Shown: positions 41,356-51,278 of the stretch, piece by piece
Position numbering within the stretch: position 1 is the stretch's first letter
Layout: every line of letters begins with the position of its first letter
Assembly: GCA_947488435.1 (NCBI GenBank)
Contig: CANKZG010000006.1
Span: 1 to 64,000 of the forward strand
DNA length: 64,000 bases
Reading direction: 5' to 3'
Source of the DNA: an uncultured Flavobacteriaceae bacterium
GTDB taxonomy: Bacteria > Bacteroidota > Bacteroidia > Flavobacteriales > Flavobacteriaceae
Notes under the pieces: generated by a model
What the model was told of the DNA's origin: nothing
The model's database searches: none
The model's input: the letters and a program-made list of their open reading frames with translations, nothing else
Made by a program: the position numbers and the translations under genes

Positions 41356-43580
41356 ATAGTACAGGGTATAAAATATTGGATCGTTTTAAAAAACGCTGGC
41401 ACCTATTAAACTGGTTGGAAATTTTGTTTTACGGATTAGCTGCGGCTTTACTTAGTTATGCAATCACTGACCAGTTGCTATTTGCATCCCTAGCTTTTTT
41501 AATAACCTTAGCATTGGTTTCTATCCTTAAGCGACCATGGAAAACTACATTGCTAACTGTAAGTGCCTATATTGATAAGCATCTTATTCCAGCGGAATAT
41601 AGTTCAGGTTTACTATTATCCAAAGAAGAGAATCTTTCTAATCTTGCCCAACTGCAACGACATAAAATTACTCAGGAATTAAAAGAGAAATTAAACGTAT
41701 TACATCCTCCGCATAAACTGCATATTGCTGGTATGGTTTTAGCCCTTTCTGTACTTTCTTGTTACGTAATATGGCAATTTAATCCATGGAACAATCGCAA
41801 TACTCAAGAAATTGGCACTCCTCTTGAAAATGCCATAGTATTTAGTCCCGCAGATAGCAGTAATACAAACCAAAATTCAATTCCGCAATTAACACTACAA
41901 AATGTGCAAATAAGCTATCCGACTTATACCCATAAAAAAAGCGTCATAAGTACAAAAATGAATATTAAAGCAGTTGAAGGAACAAAACTGTCCTGGCGAA
42001 TTCAATTTGATGCTGCGGTTGCTGAGGTGTATTTGGAAAGCACAGGAAAAAAATATCCTATGAAAGCTACGGCTGATGGGTATAAAATTACACAGATTTT
42101 GCAACATTCTGGGTTTTACAATTTTCGCTTTAAAAATTTACTTGGAGATACCTTTGTATCTGATTTATATGCTTTGGAAGCAATTGCAGATAAGGCTCCA
42201 ATAATTAAAATTAAAGACTTAAAGCAATTTACTTCCTTTGCTATAGATGAAGATCAACAACTGTCATTTAGTACAGATATAACGGATGATTTTGGAATTG
42301 CAAATGCTGCAATTGTTGCAACAGTAAGTAAAGGAAGTGGTGAAGCTGTGAAATTTAGAGAAGAAAGATTAAGTTTTGAAAATACATTTACACCTGGAAA
42401 TAAGGTTTTAAGTTTAAGAAAGACACTTAATCTTAGCACGTTAAAAATGGAGGCTGGCGATGAGTTGTATTTTTATGTGGAGGCTACTGATCTGAAAACC
42501 CCAAAACCCAATAATGCTCGAAGCGAAACCTTCTTTGCAGTTATAAAAGATACCGTAAGTGATCTTTTTGAGGTGGAAGGAACGCTAGGAATAGATCAAT
42601 TGCCCGATTACTTTAGGAGTCAACGTCAACTTATAATAGATACAGAAAAGCTCCTTAAAGATCGCCCTAACCTTTCTGTTGAAGTATTTAAATTTAAAAG
42701 CAACGAATTGGGGTTTGATCAAAAGGCGTTGCGTTTAAAATATGCGGAGTTTATGGGCGAAGAGACTGAATCCGGTTTGAATACCTCTGATCATGAACAT
42801 TCCGAAGATGAATATGAACATACTGATGAGGATGAAGATCCTTTAGCGGCATATACACATGATCACGATAATGAGAACGAACACAACTTAGTTCCTGAAG
42901 AGGAAAAAGCAAAAAATAAGGATACTAAAGATCCTTTGGCCGCTTATTTGCATGATCATGGGGATCCGGAATCCTCCACACTTTTCACTCAATCCTTAAA
43001 GAGCAAATTACGCCAGGCCTTGAATGAAATGTGGGATGCTGAATTGCATTTGCGGTTATACGATCCCCAAACCTCTCTGCCATATCAATATCGAGCATTA
43101 AAGCTAATTCAGGAAATAAAAAATAGTGCTCGAATATATGTGCATCGCATTGGTTTTGATCCTCCACCTATTAAGGAGGATAAGCGTTTAAGCGGAAAAA
43201 TTGATGAAGTTTCAAGTTTTTATAAAAATGAAAATTCCACTTTAGAAAATCAATATCTCGCATTGCGCCAAGCAGTAACACGTATTACAGTACTACAAAA
43301 TAGAGCAGGAAGCCTAAATACGGAGGATAACTTGGTTTTTGAAAAAGCCGGAAATGAATTAGCTATTTTGGCAATAGAGAATCCTGGGAAATACCTGAGA
43401 ACCTTACAGCAATTAAAGGCATTGACGGATTCGAAACAAGCTACGATCGATTTTCTCACAGAAGTACAACGAGGTTTATTAGCGGTGATTCCAGAATTGC
43501 GATCCAACCCAAATACTAAAGAAATACGTCTGGATACCATTAATACATTATTGCTAAAAGAACTGGAAGTTTATGACTGA
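41352..43580 (+). CDS. DUF4175-family membrane protein with His/Asp-rich insert
   Basis: About 742 residues. I prefer the Met at 41352 because it forms an ATGA overlap with the BatA stop; the Met at 41340 is in frame. Two N-terminal helices (LEILFYGLAAALLSYAI and LLFASLAFLITLALVSIL) precede a large extracytoplasmic region as in DUF4175, with a third helix near IAGMVLALSVLSCYVIWQF. An unusual His/Asp/Glu-rich segment has two copies of DPLAAY-x-HDH 31 residues apart (from about 42837 and 42930), plus DHEHSEDEYEHTDEDED before them. Overlaps the next gene by eight bases. Confidence 0.82.
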   Translation: MNSTGYKILDRFKKRWHLLNWLEILFYGLAAALLSYAITDQLLFASLAFLITLALVSILKRPWKTTLLTVSAYIDKHLIPAEYSSGLLLSKEENLSNLAQLQRHKITQELKEKLNVLHPPHKLHIAGMVLALSVLSCYVIWQFNPWNNRNTQEIGTPLENAIVFSPADSSNTNQNSIPQLTLQNVQISYPTYTHKKSVISTKMNIKAVEGTKLSWRIQFDAAVAEVYLESTGKKYPMKATADGYKITQILQHSGFYNFRFKNLLGDTFVSDLYALEAIADKAPIIKIKDLKQFTSFAIDEDQQLSFSTDITDDFGIANAAIVATVSKGSGEAVKFREERLSFENTFTPGNKVLSLRKTLNLSTLKMEAGDELYFYVEATDLKTPKPNNARSETFFAVIKDTVSDLFEVEGTLGIDQLPDYFRSQRQLIIDTEKLLKDRPNLSVEVFKFKSNELGFDQKALRLKYAEFMGEETESGLNTSDHEHSEDEYEHTDEDEDPLAAYTHDHDNENEHNLVPEEEKAKNKDTKDPLAAYLHDHGDPESSTLFTQSLKSKLRQALNEMWDAELHLRLYDPQTSLPYQYRALKLIQEIKNSARIYVHRIGFDPPPIKEDKRLSGKIDEVSSFYKNENSTLENQYLALRQAVTRITVLQNRAGSLNTEDNLVFEKAGNELAILAIENPGKYLRTLQQLKALTDSKQATIDFLTEVQRGLLAVIPELRSNPNTKEIRLDTINTLLLKELEVYD

Positions 43581-45318
43581 TAGCTTTACTTTTTTAAATG
43601 CAAATTGGTTTTGGTACGTTTTCCTGGGAATAATGCTGTTAGGAGCCGTTTTTTTTTGGAAAGAATGGTATCATTTCGGTACAAAACGTTTTCAAGTTAA
43701 ATCAATTTTAATCCTACTAACCCTGTTTGCCCTGAGCATGCTGGTTTTAAAACCCGCGATGATCGATCAAAGGGAACCACAAAAAGTGGTAGTATTAACT
43801 GATAACTACGCCAAAAGACGTTTAGATAGTTTGCGCAATGCGAACCCCAAAATTAAGGCACTAAATTATAAAGCAAATACTTCGATTTTCGAATCCGTAA
43901 CCAACCCAGAAAAAGTTTTTGTACTAGGGCAGGGTGTTGCAAGATCTGATATGTGGCAATTTGCAGATAAGAACATGTTTTATCTGGGTGATACATTACC
44001 CTCAGGGCTAATTAAATATCGGTACAATACAAATGAAATAGTCGGGGAAAGACTGGTATTTCAGGGATTATATAATCGACCGAAGAAAGGAAATCGCCTG
44101 GTTTTACAGGGACCCAACGGAGCTGGTTTGGATTCTGTAGATCTAGATACAATTTCTAAGCAGGGTATTAAATTAACTACGGCTTTAAAGGCTACTGGAA
44201 ATTATGTATTTGGTATTGTCGAGAAGGATCAAGAAGGAAAATATTTGTCGGAGGATCCACTTCCAATAACGATAGAAAATAAAAGCTTACTGAAAATAGC
44301 GCTAATTAATGGTTTTCCAACTTTTGAAAGTAAATACCTAAAAAATTATTTGGCGGAGATGGGACATGAAGTTGTAGTCCGAAGTCAACTTACGAAGGGA
44401 CGCTATAAGTACGAATATTTCAATAGTAAAAAAAGAACGATCGGAAATCTCACCGAATCAGAACTTCAATTTTTCGATCTCATTATTATAGATGCTAAAT
44501 CGCTTCGAAATTTAGGTTCAACATCGCGAAAAGCATTACAAAATAGCGTTGATAAAGGTCTGGGACTCTTAGTGCAGTTAGATAATAGTTGGTTTAATAA
44601 TGCAGGAAAGCTGGAACATTTGGATATTAAAACTAGTACGGAGACAAATATTTCGTTGGAGCAAAATTCAAAAGTAAAGATTGAAAAATATCCTTATTTG
44701 TTTCAAGAGAAATTTGGATTGGAAATTGTACAATTAGATGGTAATTCAGGCATTGTAACGGCTTTTAAGCGTAAAGGAAATGGAAAGATAGGGGCTACTC
44801 TCTTAACAAACACCTATGAGCTTTTATTTAAGGGACAACAAAAGGAATATCAACGATTGTGGGCGACTACAATAACAAGACTAAGTAGAGGTCGAAACCC
44901 TAAAACCAGCTGGAAATCAAGAGCTCAAAACATTCATAAAGATCATCCTTTTGATTTTGAATTGCGAACCTCTTTAGCAGATCCTGAGGTAAAAACCGAT
45001 CAAGGATATCAGATTGCTATACAAAATAGTATTGATCTTCCCCAAGTCTGGTCGGGACGAAGTTACCCAATCGATGAAGGATGGCATACCCTACACCTTG
45101 CACAAGATACTATTGCAAGTTTTAGCTATTTTGTTCAAGATACCTTAGCATGGAAGGCTAAGAATCAATACGAAACCTCTATGGCCAATCACCGGATATC
45201 TTCCAGAAGCCCCCAAGAAATGCCGGTTGTAGGAGTTATGAAACCCATACCCCCTCTTGTGTTTTTTATTATTTTTTTGATCAGTATGGGAATGTTATGG
45301 TTACTTCCCAAACTTTGA
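43573..45318 (+). CDS. Membrane protein with amidotransferase-like domain, last gene of the MoxR operon
   Basis: A 581-residue protein with two N-terminal helices (FWYVFLGIMLLGAVFFW, ILILLTLFALSMLVL) and one at the C-terminus (LVFFIIFLISMGMLWLL); the middle (about 230-460) has a Rossmann-like layout (LKIALINGFPTFESKYLKNYLAEMGHEV, FFDLIIIDAKSL, GLGLLVQLDNSWF) reminiscent of class I glutamine-amidotransferase-like domains. It is regularly found with DUF4159/BatA proteins; catalytic residues are not evident. Ends 11 bases before the convergent flavoprotein gene. Confidence 0.72.
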   Translation: MTDSFTFLNANWFWYVFLGIMLLGAVFFWKEWYHFGTKRFQVKSILILLTLFALSMLVLKPAMIDQREPQKVVVLTDNYAKRRLDSLRNANPKIKALNYKANTSIFESVTNPEKVFVLGQGVARSDMWQFADKNMFYLGDTLPSGLIKYRYNTNEIVGERLVFQGLYNRPKKGNRLVLQGPNGAGLDSVDLDTISKQGIKLTTALKATGNYVFGIVEKDQEGKYLSEDPLPITIENKSLLKIALINGFPTFESKYLKNYLAEMGHEVVVRSQLTKGRYKYEYFNSKKRTIGNLTESELQFFDLIIIDAKSLRNLGSTSRKALQNSVDKGLGLLVQLDNSWFNNAGKLEHLDIKTSTETNISLEQNSKVKIEKYPYLFQEKFGLEIVQLDGNSGIVTAFKRKGNGKIGATLLTNTYELLFKGQQKEYQRLWATTITRLSRGRNPKTSWKSRAQNIHKDHPFDFELRTSLADPEVKTDQGYQIAIQNSIDLPQVWSGRSYPIDEGWHTLHLAQDTIASFSYFVQDTLAWKAKNQYETSMANHRISSRSPQEMPVVGVMKPIPPLVFFIIFLISMGMLWLLPKL

Positions 45319-45329
45319 GATTGTTCCAT

Positions 45330-46706
45330 TTAAATAGGTTTTATACCCTCTAACATGGTCGGAATAAGTTCGGAAACTGTGGGATGTGGTTGTACAGAGT
45401 CTCGAATAACGGTATAAGGCACATCGGCATACATGATATTAAGAATACTGCTAATGATTTCATCTCCACCAACGCCAAGCACAGTTGCTCCCAATATCTT
45501 TTCTGTTTTTGCATCTACAATGACCTGCATAAAACCATTAGTTTCCCCCTTTTCCTTCGCCCTTGAAATACGTTTCATGGTTCTATTTCCCTCCAATAGC
45601 TGATATCCCTCTTTTAACGCTTGCGCTTTAGTCATTCCTGCTCGTCCTAAGGGGGGATCAACAAAAAGTCCATAGGTAAGAATGCGATCTGAAACTTTTC
45701 GATCTTTTCCGTCAAACTTGTTTTCAGCGATAATTTCATAATCGTTGTAAGCAGTATGCGTAAAAGCACCTTTACCATTACAATCTCCCAAGGCATATAC
45801 CCCGGATACATCAGTTTGTAAATAATCATCTACTTGTATGTATCCTCTATCGTTTGTTTTAATATCCGTAACCGCTAAATTTAGAGTGTCGGTATTGGGT
45901 TTTCTTCCAACGGCCAATAACAAATGCGAACCTGTAATTTCAGGGGCGCCTTCAACGCAATCTACTTGAACGGTTATGGAACCATCACTATTTTGACTAC
46001 CACTTATACAGCTGGCATTCAAACAAAAATCGATTCCCTCTTCTTTTAAAAACTTGAAAATTGTGGCGCTAACTTCTTCATCTTCCCTTCCTATAATTCG
46101 GGATCCCCGTTCAATGATAGTTACTTTGCTTCCAAACCTTCGGAACATCTGCCCAAACTCCAATCCAATATAACTTCCTCCTACAATTACCAAATGTTCT
46201 GGCAAGGTTTCAAGTTGTAAAATAGATTGATTAGTTAGAAAGTCCACTCCCTCAAAACCATTTGGCACAAACGTACGACCACCAACATTTATATAAATTT
46301 CATCCGCAGTTAACGTTTCTCCATTTACGGCAATAGTTTTATTTGCGGTAAACTTTGCTTCTCCTTTATAAAAGTGGATATATTCGTTTTTAGCGACGCC
46401 TGCGGTTATGCCATCAACAGAACCTTTAATGAGTGTATCTTTGCGAGCTTTTACTTTTTTGAGATCTACTTTGGCTCCTTGCGGGACAATTACGCCTAGT
46501 TCTTCAGCCTGTTTTACATCCCACATACGTCTTGCACTAGCCACATAAGTTTTAGTAGGTGTACAACCTATATTAAGACAAGTGCCACCTAAATGTTCTT
46601 TTTCAATAAAAGCGACTTTTTTTCCTTTAGAAGCCATTTTAAAAACTAGTGGCGTACCCGCCTGGCCGGAACCAATAACGATAACATCAAATTGTTGTAT
46701 GGACAT
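45330..46706 (-). CDS. Dihydrolipoamide dehydrogenase-like flavoprotein disulfide reductase
   Basis: A 458-residue FAD- and NAD(P)-dependent pyridine-nucleotide disulfide oxidoreductase: FAD motif VIGSGQAGTP, redox-active GGTCLNIGCTPTK (Cys43, Cys48), NAD motif VGGSYIGLEFGQMFRRFG and C-terminal QPHPTVSELIP with the His-Glu pair. It belongs to the mercuric-reductase/lipoamide-dehydrogenase branch, but no merP-like domain or lipoyl-complex genes are nearby, so the electron acceptor is unknown. Confidence 0.88.
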   Translation of the reverse strand: MSIQQFDVIVIGSGQAGTPLVFKMASKGKKVAFIEKEHLGGTCLNIGCTPTKTYVASARRMWDVKQAEELGVIVPQGAKVDLKKVKARKDTLIKGSVDGITAGVAKNEYIHFYKGEAKFTANKTIAVNGETLTADEIYINVGGRTFVPNGFEGVDFLTNQSILQLETLPEHLVIVGGSYIGLEFGQMFRRFGSKVTIIERGSRIIGREDEEVSATIFKFLKEEGIDFCLNASCISGSQNSDGSITVQVDCVEGAPEITGSHLLLAVGRKPNTDTLNLAVTDIKTNDRGYIQVDDYLQTDVSGVYALGDCNGKGAFTHTAYNDYEIIAENKFDGKDRKVSDRILTYGLFVDPPLGRAGMTKAQALKEGYQLLEGNRTMKRISRAKEKGETNGFMQVIVDAKTEKILGATVLGVGGDEIISSILNIMYADVPYTVIRDSVQPHPTVSELIPTMLEGIKPI

Positions 46707-47002
46707 AAATCTTTTTTTTAATGGAAGTTAAAGCTACTTAAAATCCTCATAATTTCGTTGGATTTTAAGAATGTTTCTACCAGGATATCTTTTGTAGAAA
46801 TCATCATAGATGTTAACCTTGACTTGGCCTTAAAGCTACATACGCTATTGATCCAGTGAATTATACACTATTTAATACGAAACAGACACTACAGGTGTCC
46901 ATATATACAATGCCTCTTTTTTTGTATCTTTTATCACCTAACTTCATGTTTTTTAATAGTTTAGATTGCCAATGACTTTTACTTACAAACAACACCATAC
47001 CG

Positions 47003-48733
47003 ATGAGAAAAAATCTAAAAATTACCGTACTAATCGCAACAATTGCTGTACTCTTTTATGGAGTAAATAGCTGGTTTGCGCCAACCCAAGAAACTACTAC
47101 CTCAAAATTGGCTTACAATTTTGTAAAATGTACCCCAGCTAAGTTTTTATTGACCGAAATTGATAGTACAACCCAAGTTTCTCCTTTGTTTGAAAATTTG
47201 GGAGAACTTAGTTTTCCTATAAGTACTGCGAATAATCGTGCGCAGACTTTTTTTGATCAAGGTTTAAAACTTACTTATGCGTTTAATCATGCAGAAGCAC
47301 ATAGATCCTTTATGGAGGCATCACGCTTAGATCCCAAAAGTGCAATGGCTTACTGGGGACAAGCATATGCTTTAGGCCCCAATATCAATGATCCAGCTCC
47401 AGATGATCAGCGAAAGCAAAAATATAATGAAGCCATGGCAATGGCGAATCGATTTGCATCAACAGCTACCGCAAAGGAACAAGCCTTGATAAAGGCGTTA
47501 AACGCACGTTATAGTACCGATAGTACCGTTGATGTTGCAGAATTAAATATGGCATATATGCAGGCAATGACCGCGGTGGTTACGAAATTTCCAAATGATG
47601 CTGATGTACAGATTTTATATGCGGCATCGATAATGAATACGGTTCCTTGGAACTATTGGGATGCTGAAGGAAATCCTTCCCCAAACATTAAGGAAGCCAA
47701 AGCTGCATTAGAAAAGGCGATGAAAATCAACCCTAAACACCCTGGGGCACATCACTATTATATTCATATGGTAGAACTTCCTTATCCAGATCTGGGTGTA
47801 GCCAGTGCCGATAAACTAGGAGCATTAATGCCAGGAGCAGGGCATATTGTACACATGCCCTCACATATTTATATTCGCGTGGGTCGGTATAAAGATGCGG
47901 TAAAAGTCAATCAAGCCGCTATTTTAGCCGATGAAGACTATATTTCTCAATGTTATTCTCAAGGACTTTATCCATTAGGGTATTACCCACATAACATTCA
48001 TTTCTTGTGGTCTGCAGCCAGTTTTTTAGGAAATAGTGATATTGCTATTGATGCAGCAAAAAAAACAGCAGAAAAGGTTCCCGTAGGAGAATTGGTGCAA
48101 CTCCCGTTCCTTCAAGATTTTTCCGCAACACCCTTGTTGGCATATGCTCGTTTTGGAAAATGGAACGAAATTTTAACTATTCCAGCGCCAAACCCAGATA
48201 TTAAGCATCTAAATTTAATTCGTCATTATGCAAGAGGATTGGCTTTTATTCGTAAAAACAATGCTAATGAGGCTGAAGAAGAACTGGAAGCTATTGCGCG
48301 ATTAAAGGAAGATCCGGCCTTAAAAGAACTTGTAGCAGCTGCAAACAATACTTCAGAAAATATTGCAAAAGTTGCTTATGAGGTGATTGCAGGAGAATTA
48401 GCTAACCTAAAGGGTGATACTGCAGCAGCTATTGCTCATTTGAAGAAAGCAGTAACTTACGAAGATGCACTAACCTATACCGAACCCGCCGCATGGCATA
48501 TTCCTACGCGTCAAAATTTAGGAGCTATTTTACTAGCAGCAAAGGACTATGAAGCAGCAGAAAAAATATATAAAGAGGATTTAAATATACTTCGTCAAAA
48601 TGGGTGGTCGTTGATGGGGTTATACCATGCCTATAAGGCCCAAGGTAAGATGGTAGAAGCCAATGCTATTAAAGCAGAATTCGATGAAGCTTGGAAGGAT
48701 GCCGACATTGATATTGCTACTTCTGTATTGTAA
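47003..48733 (+). CDS. Exported TPR-repeat protein
   Basis: A 576-residue protein with an N-terminal membrane anchor or signal (ITVLIATIAVLFYGVNSWF) and TPR-like helical repeats through most of the length: AQTFFDQGLKLTYAFNHAEAHRSFMEASRLDPKSAMAYWGQAYAL near 80-125, AKAALEKAMKINPKHPGAHHYYIHMVE, and a C-terminal AAIAHLKKAVTYEDALTYTEPAAWHIPTRQNLGAILLAAKDYEAAEKIYKEDL. Such proteins are often found near copper or heme proteins; here a SCO1 gene follows by 15 bases. Its partner is unknown. Confidence 0.85.
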   Translation: MRKNLKITVLIATIAVLFYGVNSWFAPTQETTTSKLAYNFVKCTPAKFLLTEIDSTTQVSPLFENLGELSFPISTANNRAQTFFDQGLKLTYAFNHAEAHRSFMEASRLDPKSAMAYWGQAYALGPNINDPAPDDQRKQKYNEAMAMANRFASTATAKEQALIKALNARYSTDSTVDVAELNMAYMQAMTAVVTKFPNDADVQILYAASIMNTVPWNYWDAEGNPSPNIKEAKAALEKAMKINPKHPGAHHYYIHMVELPYPDLGVASADKLGALMPGAGHIVHMPSHIYIRVGRYKDAVKVNQAAILADEDYISQCYSQGLYPLGYYPHNIHFLWSAASFLGNSDIAIDAAKKTAEKVPVGELVQLPFLQDFSATPLLAYARFGKWNEILTIPAPNPDIKHLNLIRHYARGLAFIRKNNANEAEEELEAIARLKEDPALKELVAAANNTSENIAKVAYEVIAGELANLKGDTAAAIAHLKKAVTYEDALTYTEPAAWHIPTRQNLGAILLAAKDYEAAEKIYKEDLNILRQNGWSLMGLYHAYKAQGKMVEANAIKAEFDEAWKDADIDIATSVL

Positions 48734-48748
48734 AAAGTAGGGGAGAAG

Positions 48749-49399
48749 ATGGCAATAAAAAAGATCATCATTTATGGGTTTTTGCTAGGAGGAATATGTG
48801 CTTTGGGCTATTTCAGTTACCGGATAACGCATACGAGAAATTTAGCGATATATGGTCCGTCAGATTTTAATCCAGCGTTGGTAGATACGCAGTTTCAAGA
48901 GTCAAATAAGAATTATACGGTAGCAGACTTCAGCTTAATCAATCAAAATGGAGAAATAATAACACAGGAACATTTTAAGAATAAGGTATATGTTGCGGAT
49001 TTCTTTTTTACGCGCTGTCCTAGTATTTGCCCCATTATGACCAATAATATGGGGAAATTGCAAGAAGTTTTTAAAGAAGACGATGCGGTATTATTTTTAT
49101 CCCTGTCTGTCACTCCTAAACTGGATAGCGTTCCCGTCTTGCGCAAATATGCCGACGCTAAGGGCGTTATTGATGGGAAATGGCATATAACAACAGGAGA
49201 AAAAACGCACATCTATAACTTAGCTCGTAAAAGCTATTTTAGTGCTCTAGATGAAGGGGATGGAGGATTGCAAGATTTCATCCATACCACACAATTTGTT
49301 TTGGTTGATACTGAAAAAAGAATTCGAGGAGTTTATGATGGGATGCAAGTTGAAGAAATGGATCGTTTAATTGCCGATATTAAGCTTTTGGTGAATTAA
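48749..49399 (+). CDS. SCO1/SenC-family copper chaperone
   Basis: A 216-residue membrane-anchored thioredoxin-fold protein with a helix at about 8-25 and the copper site CPSIC (Cys90, Cys94) plus distal His179 (FIHTTQFVLVD). SCO proteins deliver copper to the CuA site of cytochrome oxidase or sense redox state. Co-transcribed with the TPR gene upstream (15-base gap). Metal-binding residues complete. Confidence 0.93.
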   Translation: MAIKKIIIYGFLLGGICALGYFSYRITHTRNLAIYGPSDFNPALVDTQFQESNKNYTVADFSLINQNGEIITQEHFKNKVYVADFFFTRCPSICPIMTNNMGKLQEVFKEDDAVLFLSLSVTPKLDSVPVLRKYADAKGVIDGKWHITTGEKTHIYNLARKSYFSALDEGDGGLQDFIHTTQFVLVDTEKRIRGVYDGMQVEEMDRLIADIKLLVN

Positions 49400-49411
49400 A
49401 TCCCATTATTC

Positions 49412-49915
49412 CTATTGTTTTTGTCGAACAAACCTTGTCTCGTGAAATTTTCGACTCCAAGCAGTCCCGTCCCATATACCTACGGTATAGGCATAGGTAT
49501 CGTTGTTGATAAATTCCCAAGCATCACGTAAGGATGTACCTTGATATTGATAGTCGTAATAGATGTTATTTTTAACAATGGTTACAGTACCAGTAGTAAT
49601 ACCTCCATCTTTGTCAAATTCATAAAAATACATCTTACTATTGGCATTATTCCAGGCACGAATCCCTTCATTTCGCAATCCAAATACCAAAGTTTTGGGA
49701 TCTGTAGTATAGGTCTTCACCTTTATGATTTTGCCCTCAAGACCAAATTCAAATTGTTGTTCACTGCGGCCTTCATGTCCCCCCAATTGAACTCCCTCCG
49801 AAACCCAAGTGGCATCAACTAAAACCTTAAACGCCTCTAATTCTTTAGCTTGTCCCAAGATCAAAAGTGGTGTAATCATAAAGATCAAAAAGAGTATTAA
49901 AATAGACTTTTGCAT
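49412..49915 (-). CDS. Exported protein of unknown function
   Basis: A 167-residue exported protein (signal peptide ILFLIFMITPLLILGQA). Mature part is beta-rich (EQQFEFGLEGKIIKVKTYTTD, YYDYQYQGTSLRDAWEFINNDTYAYTVGIWDG), suggesting a small lipocalin-like barrel. No family named. Convergent with the SCO gene, 12 bases between stops. Confidence 0.65.
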   Translation of the reverse strand: MQKSILILFLIFMITPLLILGQAKELEAFKVLVDATWVSEGVQLGGHEGRSEQQFEFGLEGKIIKVKTYTTDPKTLVFGLRNEGIRAWNNANSKMYFYEFDKDGGITTGTVTIVKNNIYYDYQYQGTSLRDAWEFINNDTYAYTVGIWDGTAWSRKFHETRFVRQKQ

Positions 49916-49962
49916 GATAGAAAAATTAGACCATTAAAGATACTATTTTGGAATGATTTTTA

Positions 49963-49994
49963 TAAAAAAACCGCTTTATACGGGTATAAAGCGG
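49963..49994 (-). terminator. Terminator of the 64-residue membrane-protein gene
   Basis: Stem CCGCTTTATA (49971-49980) with TATAAAGCGG (49985-49994), loop CGGG, and an A-run at 49964-49970 that becomes a T-run on the minus strand. It lies 25 bases past the stop at 50020. Confidence 0.85.
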
Positions 49995-50019
49995 CCTTTA
50001 CATTGGTTTGATATATTTT

Positions 50020-50214
50020 TTATTCGGCAGCAGGCTTAGATTTTCCCATAAAGAAAAGAACCGCACCAAGCGCGATTACTCCTATTCTAATAGCCCAACC
50101 TACGGTTTCCCCCCAGAGATCGATCCACATTAATAATCTAAAATTCATATTTAGAAAAGAAAGTACAATACTTCCAACTCCAAAAATCATAAGATACATT
50201 CCAATTTTTTGCAT
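50020..50214 (-). CDS. Small membrane protein
   Basis: A 64-residue protein with two hydrophobic helices (IGMYLMIFGVGSIVLSFLN and AIRIGVIALGAVLFFMG) and a lysine-proline tail. A small flavobacterial membrane protein type; no function known. Good terminator downstream supports expression. Confidence 0.65.
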   Translation of the reverse strand: MQKIGMYLMIFGVGSIVLSFLNMNFRLLMWIDLWGETVGWAIRIGVIALGAVLFFMGKSKPAAE

Positions 50215-50346
50215 GGTAAATGGTTTTAGTTATTTGATTCTAATATAACGATTTTCATATTACGGTATATTGAAAATGCGCATATTCGTTATCATTTAAC
50301 GAAGAAAAGTATCTTTTATTGGTCTTATCAAGTAGCGCAAACAGTA

Positions 50347-50688
50347 TCAATTTTCCGACCACACGGCAAGCTCATTTCCCGAGGGATCACTGAAATGAAA
50401 ACGTCGTCCTCCAGGAAACGAAAAAATAGGAACGGTGATTGCTCCACCTTCCTGTTCAATACGAGTTTGTATTTCACTTAGGTTTTTATGATGCAATACG
50501 ATGAGGGCTCCATTAGCTATAGGCTTTTCCGTTTTTTCAAAGCCTCCTTCTAAGCCACTTTCTGAAAACGCAGTATAGGTGGGGCCATAATCCGTAAAAA
50601 TCCATCCAAATGTGTTATGATAAAAAGACTTTGTCTTTTCAAGATCGTGAGCCTTAAACTCCACGTAGTTAATCAGTGTATTTTTCAT
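50347..50688 (-). CDS. VOC/glyoxalase-like protein
   Basis: A 113-residue single-domain VOC protein: NYVEFKAHDLEKTKSFYHNTFGW, GALIVLHHKNLSEIQTRIEQEGG and FSFPGGRRFHFSDPSGNELAVWSE, with the conserved DPSGNELAVW end. These often bind or transform small carbonyl or aromatic compounds; substrate unknown. Confidence 0.83.
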   Translation of the reverse strand: MKNTLINYVEFKAHDLEKTKSFYHNTFGWIFTDYGPTYTAFSESGLEGGFEKTEKPIANGALIVLHHKNLSEIQTRIEQEGGAITVPIFSFPGGRRFHFSDPSGNELAVWSEN

Positions 50689-50903
50689 TTAATTGAATTT
50701 TATCTGGTTGATTTGTATAAAATTACGATCCTTTTTTTGAGAAAGCCTTTCTAATGGCAACTTATATCGAATTATACGGGAGTAATATAATTGTATTTCG
50801 CAGACAAGTTGTTGGGATTCGGTGAGGTTATACTTTGTTAATAATTCCTGATTTTATATCGGTCAAGAATCCTTTCTTCCTATTATTTTTGTTCCTTTTT
50901 TAG

Positions 50904-51257
50904 ATGATCATGAAGGAACTAGAAATAGGAGATAAAATGTTTAACGTGCAACAAGATGGTTTTGAAGATTTTGCACGTTATTCTTTTTCTGAAGTTGTTC
51001 GACTTACAAAGACATTAGCAATTTTGAAAAATGGTGTAAAATTGGTAAATCAACCCAAACCTTCATATATTATTAGTGATATTGGCTATTCCGTATCACG
51101 AAACAAAAGTACGCATTGGCACCATGTTTCTTTAAAAGCTATTCGAAATGCACAAGTAGAGAATGCCAAAATAGCGGCATACGATTGGTTTGCAACTAAG
51201 GAGTTTAGCTTGGAGGAAAAGATAGAATTGCATAAATTATTTAAGGACAGGGACTAA
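50904..51257 (+). CDS. Protein of unknown function
   Basis: A 117-residue soluble protein (start Met at 50904; Met at 50910 is an alternative): KELEIGDKMFNVQQDGFEDFARYSFSEVVRLTKTLAIL, SDIGYSVSRNKSTHWHHVSLKAIRN, then a helix AAYDWFATKEFSLEEKIELHKLFKD. I recognise no family. It is monocistronic between two minus-strand genes. Confidence 0.55.
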   Translation: MIMKELEIGDKMFNVQQDGFEDFARYSFSEVVRLTKTLAILKNGVKLVNQPKPSYIISDIGYSVSRNKSTHWHHVSLKAIRNAQVENAKIAAYDWFATKEFSLEEKIELHKLFKDRD

Positions 51258-51278
51258 AAATGAGTGCTTACTTTGGGA

